A stretch of DNA of 64,000 nucleotides, taken from the NCBI RefSeq assembly GCF_948329825.1, contig NZ_CAOJCM010000005.1, positions 235,027-299,026 of the forward strand, given 5' to 3'. The stretch's first letter is position 1. Every line of letters begins with the position of its first letter. The stretch comes from Paenibacillus sp. JJ-100 (lineage in GTDB: Bacteria; Bacillota; Bacilli; Paenibacillales; Paenibacillaceae). The notes beneath the pieces were generated by a model. It searched no databases. It was given only the letters and a program-made list of their open reading frames with translations, and was not told the origin of the DNA. Shown one piece after another: positions 53,205 through 59,842 of this stretch. The translations under genes were made by a program, and so were the position numbers.

Positions 53205-54035
53205 TTAATATTCAATCGTGATTACAGGAAAACCTACAGTAATTCGAGCTTCATCCTGCTCACTGACTTGATGCACGGCAAGCTGCATATTTAACATGTG
53301 TGAACCACTTTGAATTTGCAGAGGCAATTCAGCCGCCTCATACGAAACACTTGTTGTCGCTTCATCCTCATACCGTTCCACTGCCGTCATAGTCAGATCA
53401 TGAGATAGCTTGGCCTCCATCGCTGCTAACTGCTTACCGGCCTTGATCTCCACTCCATCTTGAAACGCATTCGACGCTTCTGTATCGAGGGATTCTACAT
53501 TCCCTTCTTGCATCATTCCTTGCACCGACATATTCCAGTTTGCTTTTACACCCGACTCAGTCAGAGCTTTATCCACCTGCCCATGTAAAGCAAGCAACGC
53601 TTGACGATCCAGACTCGCCCCACCTGATAGCTGCACAATAACATAGTAACCCTTGTTATCCGTATCTGCTACATTGAGGAGCAATCCTACTGGAGATTCT
53701 GAACCAGATTCTGAACCACCAACTGTTGCTTCGCTGCGATATACAGTATGCCCCGTTTGCAGATCATATACGGGTACGCCAAGACCCAGTTCTACAGCTA
53801 GCTTCACAGCTTGTGTATAAGCGTCTCCTTTACCTTCAGCTTGCCATTTGATCACCCATTGATCAGCACGGTCTATTACTGAATCTGCTGTATGTAGCAA
53901 CTGCTCCAGATCTGCAATTTCTGTACCGGAACCTGTCTTACCCGCTCCAACGTTCTCCGCATATACCTGTGTAACCCCGATGAAGATAATAATGACCATC
54001 GCCATGAGTCCTGTATTCATCCAACGCTTTAACAA
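53205..54035 (-). CDS. YwmB-family secreted protein
   Basis: A 276-residue protein with an N-terminal signal peptide or anchor (about 8-26, cleavage near VYAEN) and a YwmB-like domain ending in the signature ARITVGFPVITIEY. The family is named after a TATA-box-binding-like fold but is extracytoplasmic; function unknown. In B. subtilis ywmB sits beside murAB and spoIID, here beside zwf. A start overlap or operon is not apparent. Confidence 0.78.
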   Translation of the reverse strand: MLKRWMNTGLMAMVIIIFIGVTQVYAENVGAGKTGSGTEIADLEQLLHTADSVIDRADQWVIKWQAEGKGDAYTQAVKLAVELGLGVPVYDLQTGHTVYRSEATVGGSESGSESPVGLLLNVADTDNKGYYVIVQLSGGASLDRQALLALHGQVDKALTESGVKANWNMSVQGMMQEGNVESLDTEASNAFQDGVEIKAGKQLAAMEAKLSHDLTMTAVERYEDEATTSVSYEAAELPLQIQSGSHMLNMQLAVHQVSEQDEARITVGFPVITIEY

Positions 54036-54159
54036 GTGAATTCCCCCGTTCGCTCCTGCATTCTATCAATCTATCAACAGCATACCCCCTTCCCGCTTGA
54101 CCTATACGCAATTAGGAGACTTTAGATATGGATGCACAACAAAAACAAAAAACAAATCA

Positions 54160-54186
54160 AAAAAAGCCCATCCACCAACAAAGGGC
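54160..54186 (-). terminator. Probable terminator of the lia-psp operon
   Basis: Minus strand GCCC...GGGC with a short stem, followed by TTTTTTT, about 110 bases past liaR. Confidence 0.5.
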
Positions 54187-54294
54187 AGACCGAGCTTCAT
54201 GTTAAACTTAGATTTCATTTTTCTTACACCATATTGCTCCGAGTGTCACACGTTGCATTTTAAAACTTCCATACTGTCCTGCTTTTTAATCTTA

Positions 54295-54969
54295 TTACTC
54301 TGCCAGTCCATTCTTATACGCGTAAATGGCAGCCTGTGTCCGATCATCCACGTCGAGTTTTGCCAGCAGGTTCGTCACATGGAACTTGACTGTCTTAATG
54401 CCGATAATGAGCTCATCTGCAATATCCTGATTGGACTTGCCCTGAGCTAATAAACGCAGAACATCCATCTCCCGATCAGTCAACTCCTCATGTAGAGGCG
54501 CTGCCGCTTGCGGCTGTCTGAACCGATTCATCATTTTGGACGCCACTTGCGACTCCAAAACGGATTGTCCTCTGGCAGCTGCACGAATGGCGTCAGCAAC
54601 CTCATTAGCTCTGGACGTTTTTAGCAAATAACTGAAGGCTCCTGCTTCAATGACGGGATACATTTTCTCATCATCCAGATAACTAGTCAGTACAATGACT
54701 TTGCATTCCGGATTGATTTTGAGGACCTGACGTGTGGCCTCAATGCCATCCATGCCTTCCATCACAAGATCCATCAGTACAACATCCGGCTTATATTCCT
54801 GTGCAAGCCGAATACCTTCCTCTCCACTTCCCGCTTCACCAATCACTTCGATGCCGTCTTCGGTATCCAGCACAGCAGCAAGACCGATACGTACCATCTC
54901 ATGATCATCCACGAGCAATACTCTGATCGACGCTTCCGTCTCTGTCTCGACTTCCGGTTCCATTGACAT
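54295..54969 (-). CDS. liaR: LiaR/VraR-type response regulator
   Basis: A 224-residue NarL-family regulator. The receiver domain has VDDHE and the phospho-acceptor Asp67 in VLMDLVMEGMDG. The C-terminal LuxR-type HTH (about 160-215) reads LTDREMDVLRLLAQGKSNQDIADEL. In Bacillus and Staphylococcus this protein activates the envelope-stress regulon. Its ATG (GAGGT upstream) lies inside liaS, a 65-base overlap, so the two are translationally coupled. Confidence 0.92.
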   Translation of the reverse strand: MSMEPEVETETEASIRVLLVDDHEMVRIGLAAVLDTEDGIEVIGEAGSGEEGIRLAQEYKPDVVLMDLVMEGMDGIEATRQVLKINPECKVIVLTSYLDDEKMYPVIEAGAFSYLLKTSRANEVADAIRAAARGQSVLESQVASKMMNRFRQPQAAAPLHEELTDREMDVLRLLAQGKSNQDIADELIIGIKTVKFHVTNLLAKLDVDDRTQAAIYAYKNGLAE

Positions 54970-56020
54970 GTTCTACCTCACTTTCATCGTTCATCAAAGG
55001 GATCGTAATCTCAATCCGGGTCCCTTTACCAGGTGCCGTCACAAATTGGATGGCCCCCCCAATCTCTGTAACCCGTTCTCGCATATTTGCCAAACCATAT
55101 GAGGCTTGCTTTTGCTCATCCAGATCAAATCCCTGTCCGTCATCCCGAATCAATACACGAACTGCGTCCATTCGGCGCTGTAGTCGAATCTCCATTTTCT
55201 CCGCCTTTGCATGACGTAATGTATTCGACATCGCTTCCTGGATAATCCGGAATAGATGGTTCTCAATGCCTTTTACCAGTTCAATATCTTCATCCATCTC
55301 CAATACGATCTCCATCGGAACCTTGGTTTTCAGTTCCATCACCAGATCACGCAGACCCTGCTCCAGTTGTTTGCCTTCCAGATAGACTGGGCGCAGATGC
55401 AATAGCAACGCCCTCATCTCGGATTGAGCTACCGAAGCCATCTCCTCAATTAATGCAACCTGCCGCTGTGCCCGTTCAAAATCCTTCTCCATCTTCCGGC
55501 CTACCGCTGTAGCTGTCATGGAGATCGCAAATAGCTGCTGTGATACGGCATCATGCAATTCCCGTGCGAGCCGTTGTCTTTCCTCTACAATGGCTGTAAT
55601 TCTGGCCTGCTCAGCCAGCTGTGCATTGTTGGTGGACAATCTCTGAAGGGAGGACACCTGATCTTCCCACTTTTTTCCGATCCGGCCAAGCTGTTCGCTA
55701 AGTCGGCCAACATCATCCTGACCGAGGTCGGGCACCGTACGAGAGAGAGATCCTTTTTCCCATTGAAGCAAAGTTTCCGTTAACAATTCAAGTCGTCTTT
55801 TGACCCTGTAGCTCTGATAAAATCCGAAGATTGCACCAATTCCAATCAGTAACAATAGCAAAGCGAGCCCAGATTGAATCAGATGCCGCCAACCTGCGAA
55901 TGGAGCCAGATAACCATATGTATACAATACATATAAAATAACTGCAAATACAATGAAAACAAGGAGGATCCCTTCTCGCATACTACGGGTAACCATATCA
56001 GTATGTTTTCTGTTCTTCAT
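54905..56020 (-). CDS. liaS: LiaS/VraS-type sensor histidine kinase
   Basis: A 371-residue membrane histidine kinase with two membrane helices and a very short external loop (the intramembrane-sensing type), a HAMP-like segment, then HisKA_3 with phospho-acceptor His156 in QRLARELHDAVSQQ, and a HATPase domain (N-box FRIIQEAMSNTLRHAKAE, G-box DDGQGFDL). LiaF holds it inactive in Bacillus. The ATG at 56020 follows AAGGAGG by eight bases. The C-terminus extends over liaR. Confidence 0.92.
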   Translation of the reverse strand: MKNRKHTDMVTRSMREGILLVFIVFAVILYVLYTYGYLAPFAGWRHLIQSGLALLLLLIGIGAIFGFYQSYRVKRRLELLTETLLQWEKGSLSRTVPDLGQDDVGRLSEQLGRIGKKWEDQVSSLQRLSTNNAQLAEQARITAIVEERQRLARELHDAVSQQLFAISMTATAVGRKMEKDFERAQRQVALIEEMASVAQSEMRALLLHLRPVYLEGKQLEQGLRDLVMELKTKVPMEIVLEMDEDIELVKGIENHLFRIIQEAMSNTLRHAKAEKMEIRLQRRMDAVRVLIRDDGQGFDLDEQKQASYGLANMRERVTEIGGAIQFVTAPGKGTRIEITIPLMNDESEVEHVNGTGSRDRDGSVDQSIARG

Positions 56021-56056
56021 ACGGGATTCCTCCTTTTCTTCATCCATTTCTTATTA

Positions 56057-56704
56057 CTACGGATTATAAATATTTAAGTCGCCAACAATATACGAAATAA
56101 CAAATTTTACTTTATGTTCACTGGATTCATATCCAGGTGTTCTCCATACCAATCTGTTCATCATGCCGCTATCCTGCTCACCTAAAAGATTAATTCGGCC
56201 AAATAGCACCGACGCTTCGATCTCTACCCCATAATGCTCAGGCAGGGTCAGGCGTACATTACCCATAACCCCTTGCAACAGTACAATGGTCTGTTTCTCT
56301 TCTGGAATGGAGAGAGACAGATCTGCATTGACCTCACCAATCGCATGCCACAAACTCATACTGCGCAGTCTCCAGGATGATTGATCCCAGTAATAGCGAG
56401 CCATAAAATTTTGTTTTTTCATGACATCATCATGCAAATGAATCTTTTGATTTTTAGAATAAAAATAGGCTAATGATGCTAGTACAATTAGAAATACAAT
56501 CATCAAGTTATCCAGTAGCAACAACGCAGCACCAACACCAAGATAACGATAACCTTTTTTGGTTTCTCCTTTTCGAACCTGAAGCATGCCCACCGTTAAC
56601 AAAATGAGTGCGGCAGCAGTCAGCAAGTTCATACTCCTGTTAAAGAGCATCAAACAGCCAATTACAATGATAATGACCGCAAACCATTGGTTTCTTTTAC
56701 TCAT
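56057..56704 (-). CDS. liaF: LiaF-type inhibitor of LiaS
   Basis: A 215-residue protein with four N-terminal membrane helices (about 8-90) and a C-terminal DUF2154 beta domain (GVMGNVRLTLPEHYGVEIEASVLFGRINLLGE, ending SYIVGDLNIYNP). In B. subtilis LiaF keeps LiaS off until envelope damage. It lies 36 bases upstream of liaS. GGGGGTG precedes the ATG. Confidence 0.9.
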   Translation of the reverse strand: MSKRNQWFAVIIIVIGCLMLFNRSMNLLTAAALILLTVGMLQVRKGETKKGYRYLGVGAALLLLDNLMIVFLIVLASLAYFYSKNQKIHLHDDVMKKQNFMARYYWDQSSWRLRSMSLWHAIGEVNADLSLSIPEEKQTIVLLQGVMGNVRLTLPEHYGVEIEASVLFGRINLLGEQDSGMMNRLVWRTPGYESSEHKVKFVISYIVGDLNIYNP

Positions 56705-56853
56705 CTCTGCCGCACCCCCTTTGTGAGTTATTCTTCCACATTCGACGGAAAAGCCATAGCAGGCACAGAAGTCCTGTATGGCTTAACTTGTGTTCTACGA
56801 ACCGTACATGATACACGATCTATAGAATATCATATTGTTCACCGAGCGAACAG

Positions 56854-57561
56854 TTATTCTTTAGAAGTTCCGTTCGCTTCGTTCTTGGAACCATTGCCCA
56901 TTTTGTTTTTAAGAGCCTGCAACTGTTGATCCACTTTGAATTGTTTCTCGAGATCAACCGGGTTGGTGTAAGTTGCTCCCGTATTGCGGTATGGTGCACG
57001 GGCTACATCTGCTTCAGCTTCAAGCTGCATAATCTTCTCTTCCATGCGGTGGAATCCAAGGGATGCACTTCCGCTCTCGATGGAATGTAGACTGTTGATC
57101 GAAGACATTTGTTTTTTGGCTTTTGCCATCTGTGCACGGGATACAAGCTCATTGCGTTTGTTGCGCATTTTGTAGAATTCATCTTTCATGTCATGCAATT
57201 GTTGCAACAGATCTTTCGCTTGTGCTTCGGATTGTGCATGCAGCTCGCGATATTCTTCGATTTTTTGATCGAAATAGATTTTCTCTTCCAGCAATTTGCG
57301 GGCTACTTCTTCCTGACCATTAGTCAGAGCAGCTTCAGCTTGGGACTCACGTTGTACGGAAGTGCGTTCTGCTTCATCCAGACGTTGCTTCATACGGCGC
57401 TCATTCGCCATCTGTTTAGCTACAGTCACCTCAGCCTCGTGAATCTCAGCCTCCATATCACGCAAATACTGATTCAACATTACAACCGGATCTTCTACTT
57501 TATCCAACATATCATTTACAGATGCCTTTGTCATATCTTTAATCCGTTTAAATACTCCCAT
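56854..57561 (-). CDS. PspA/IM30 family protein, copy 2
   Basis: A 235-residue bacterial ESCRT-III-type membrane-remodelling protein, almost all coiled coil. MGVFKRIKDMTKASVNDMLDKVEDPVVMLNQYLRDME is the amphipathic helix 1 and hairpin start (given here as MGVFKRIKDM and VVMLNQYLRDME). Long helices follow, with a C-terminal Asn/Gly-rich tail. It should bind stressed membranes in high-order assemblies. The ATG at 57561 follows GGGAG by nine bases; the frame to 57582 overlaps the upstream gene. It shares only distant similarity with PspA copy 1. Confidence 0.88.
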   Translation of the reverse strand: MGVFKRIKDMTKASVNDMLDKVEDPVVMLNQYLRDMEAEIHEAEVTVAKQMANERRMKQRLDEAERTSVQRESQAEAALTNGQEEVARKLLEEKIYFDQKIEEYRELHAQSEAQAKDLLQQLHDMKDEFYKMRNKRNELVSRAQMAKAKKQMSSINSLHSIESGSASLGFHRMEEKIMQLEAEADVARAPYRNTGATYTNPVDLEKQFKVDQQLQALKNKMGNGSKNEANGTSKE

Positions 57562-57562
57562 T

Positions 57563-58066
57563 TTACTTTTCTCCCTTCTCATAACGAGATAGTTTTTGGC
57601 GAAGCTCTTCTACTTCTTTTTTCAAAGCCTTTTTCTCAATATCTTTCATCATGGAGTCCAGTTCACTTTCATGTTGGCTTCCTGTTCCATAAGCGTGATT
57701 GTCGTAGGGACGCGGACCAGGTTGCGGTCTGCTACTGTTATAGCCAGGGCCAGGACCAAAACCAGAGCCCCGTTGATTATGATTGTTGTTAAAAGGATCT
57801 CTTGGTGCCTGATGGTCATAACCACCATACCCTCTCCCAGGACCAGCACCCGGGCCATAACCATATGGATCATATGGTGGATATGGCTCTTTTGGTACCA
57901 CCAATGCCGCGATGAAGTAAATTAATAACGTCGTGCCCCCGGTTACAAAGATACTGATGACGAATATGACACGTAGTAGCGTAGAATCCATTCCAATCGC
58001 TTCGGATATGCCACCGATCAGACCAGTCATCATCCGGTCACGCGTTGAGCGGTATAGTTTGCTCAT
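57563..58066 (-). CDS. PspC-domain protein with Gly/Tyr/Pro-rich linker and coiled coil
   Basis: A 167-residue protein. The PspC domain (about 1-62) opens KLYRSTRDRMMTGLIGGI and has one membrane helix (about 31-54, IFVISIFVTGGTTLLIYFIA). A low-complexity linker rich in Gly, Tyr, Pro and Asn (about 63-130) follows, then an acidic coiled coil (SMMKDIEKKALKKEVEEL, about 138-167). PspC proteins anchor or sense PspA at the membrane. It lies two bases from PspA copy 2, so the two are coupled. Confidence 0.87.
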   Translation of the reverse strand: MSKLYRSTRDRMMTGLIGGISEAIGMDSTLLRVIFVISIFVTGGTTLLIYFIAALVVPKEPYPPYDPYGYGPGAGPGRGYGGYDHQAPRDPFNNNHNQRGSGFGPGPGYNSSRPQPGPRPYDNHAYGTGSQHESELDSMMKDIEKKALKKEVEELRQKLSRYEKGEK

Positions 58067-58084
58067 GTGCTTGCTCCTTTCGTT

Positions 58085-58321
58085 TTACTTGTAACCTCTG
58101 CCATAATCTGAACCATAAACGTACGGATCGGCGTGATAAGGTTCCTTGGGTACAACCAATGCAGCGATGAAGTAGATGAATAGAGATGTACCACCCGTTG
58201 CGAAGATACTGATGAAGAAAATGATTCGTAGCAGCGTAGTACTAAATCCAAGATTTTCAGATATGCCGCCAATCAATCCTGTCAGCATACGGTTACGCGT
58301 TGAGCGGTATAATTTATTCAT
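58085..58321 (-). CDS. Short PspC-domain protein
   Basis: A 78-residue protein, essentially the PspC domain alone (NKLYRSTRNRMLTGLIGGI) with a short tyrosine-rich tail. It is about 75 percent identical over the domain to the adjacent longer PspC by eye, so the pair is a recent tandem duplication. The stop is 18 bases before the next start. Confidence 0.86.
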   Translation of the reverse strand: MNKLYRSTRNRMLTGLIGGISENLGFSTTLLRIIFFISIFATGGTSLFIYFIAALVVPKEPYHADPYVYGSDYGRGYK

Positions 58322-58325
58322 GTGA

Positions 58326-58997
58326 CTACTCCTTTTTATCGTTATTAAGCTTTTGCTTTAAACGCTCCAGCTCTTTGTCCAGTGCGGAAGATGACATGCT
58401 GCCGGATAATCCGGTACCATCCTGGCCCATCCGCCGGATTTCCCGAAGACTCTGTGCCTCATATTCGAGATTAGAGACTTGGTCATCGAGCTTGTTAAAC
58501 ATACCAGGTACGTTCTGACCACTATAGTTTCCACGCTGATTCATTCGTTGTTGCAACTGGATTGTCTGCATTCTAGCATAGTAATATTGGCGTTTGCTGT
58601 ATACATTCTGATACTCTGCCTTCAACTGATTGATCTGATCATCCAGTTCCTGCAGTGCAGCAGCACTTTGGGTATACAACTCATTGTATTGATCCATCTT
58701 TTCCTCATGCAGAATCTTCTCCTGCAAAGCCAGCTTGGCGAGATGTTCCTCTCCAGCCTTCAAGGCCATGGATGCTTGTTCTTCCCGTTTGTTCACCATT
58801 GCAGCCGCCTGATCAGCCTGCTGTTTCATTTGTCTTGTATGGCTTGCATATTGGTGTCGCAGCTTCTCTGCTTCTCCAATGTCTTGGCGTGTCGAGACCA
58901 GAAATTGATCAATCAGTTTAACCGGGTCCTGACTTTGCTCCAGATGTTCGTTTAGAGTAGCTACGGTGATATCCCGCATTCGACGAAATACACTCAT
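58326..58997 (-). CDS. PspA/IM30 family protein, copy 1 (LiaH-like)
   Basis: A 223-residue coiled-coil protein. MSVFRRMRDITVATLNEHLE and DPVKLIDQFLVSTRQDIGEA are PspA/LiaH signatures; the middle (HEEKMDQYNELYTQSAAALQ) and the QLQQRMNQRG region keep the helical pattern. The position directly after the LiaI-like gene equals liaH of B. subtilis. A four-base gap separates it from the short pspC. Confidence 0.88.
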   Translation of the reverse strand: MSVFRRMRDITVATLNEHLEQSQDPVKLIDQFLVSTRQDIGEAEKLRHQYASHTRQMKQQADQAAAMVNKREEQASMALKAGEEHLAKLALQEKILHEEKMDQYNELYTQSAAALQELDDQINQLKAEYQNVYSKRQYYYARMQTIQLQQRMNQRGNYSGQNVPGMFNKLDDQVSNLEYEAQSLREIRRMGQDGTGLSGSMSSSALDKELERLKQKLNNDKKE

Positions 58998-59035
58998 TAG
59001 ATTCTGTCCCTCCTTTTACTTGATCATGACCTTAC

Positions 59036-59344
59036 TTAATAGCGACGACGTGGATTGCGATTGTTACTCAGCATTGAGATACCCCAGATAATCAATCCGA
59101 TTGCGATAATCGGTCCTATTAGCCAAGCAAGTTTGCCGAGTAGGGATACGATACCGATGATAAGAACGATCCATCCAAGCATCACATTTCCTCGTTTAAC
59201 ACCATAATATCCTAGTGCAATCATCAAGATCGGAATTAAGTATCCCATCAGATGTCCAAGCAACGGTGTTAACTTTCCGAAGAGAAGCAGTACACCGATT
59301 GCAATCAGTACGATTGCCCAGCCATTTCCCTTGTTCATTCTCAT
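59036..59344 (-). CDS. LiaI-like small membrane protein
   Basis: A 102-residue protein with four helices (IVLIAIGVLLLFGKLTPLLG, IPILMIALGYYGV, GWIVLIIGIVSLLGKLAW, IIAIGLIIWGISML) and a basic tail. This is the LiaI/LiaF N-terminal membrane module without the soluble domain. LiaI anchors LiaH at the membrane in B. subtilis. It is the first gene of the eight-gene operon. Confidence 0.82.
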   Translation of the reverse strand: MRMNKGNGWAIVLIAIGVLLLFGKLTPLLGHLMGYLIPILMIALGYYGVKRGNVMLGWIVLIIGIVSLLGKLAWLIGPIIAIGLIIWGISMLSNNRNPRRRY

Positions 59345-59842
59345 AATTGTTGTTCACCGCCCTTTCCGTTTTTTCTGTTTGTTGCTCACTTCGTTTTACT
59401 TGCTGATGACATTTACTTGTTCTTCACGATTACTTGTTTGTTTTCCTGTTTCATGTTTCGTGATTTGTTGTTCGTGTTTCTTGTTCAACCTTATGTCTTT
59501 ATTCTAGGGGATTCAACGGTTTTTCAAAACAGACTGTGGACGGTTTTTGATCCTAGACTCAGGTCGGGGATCTGCTTGGACCTTGGACTGTCCGTGTGCA
59601 GGACCAACGTGTTTAAGTGCAAAACAGTCATCCGGATACTAGTCATTACCCCTAATTCGGTATTGCTACAAGGCATATTTGCTTGCAAATTAAATGGACG
59701 GCTATCTCCTTTATAAGTACGTTCCTTCCAGTTTACGTTATATATATTACTTTTTTATCCAAATAAACAAAAATTAGATTGTTCTAATTGGAAGCGTTTA
59801 CTAAAATAAGAATAAATCTATTTTTCAGCAAGGAGTGAGCCC
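59345..59842. promoter_or_regulatory. Divergent control region lia-psp operon / AraC-type regulator
   Basis: About 500 bases without a gene. On the minus strand, TAGAAT at about 59507-59502 is preceded by TTGAAA at only 15 bases, a suboptimal spacing that could need an activator. Upstream are CACAGTCTG, CTGAGTCTAGG and the palindrome GGACAGTCC (59585-59593), possible LiaR half-sites. The leader to liaI is about 150 bases, rich in AACAA. A cre-like site is at 59789-59802. Confidence 0.4.
59789..59802 (+). promoter_or_regulatory. Candidate CcpA (cre) site
   Basis: TGGAAGCGTTTACT matches cre (TGNAANCGNWWNCA) except the final base. It is 40 bases upstream of the AraC-type regulator. Confidence 0.35.

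Noticed and set aside
59417..59716. 99-codon frame on the plus strand in the lia-psp control region
   Set aside because: No ribosome binding site, odd Phe/Cys-rich composition, and overlap with probable regulatory DNA.
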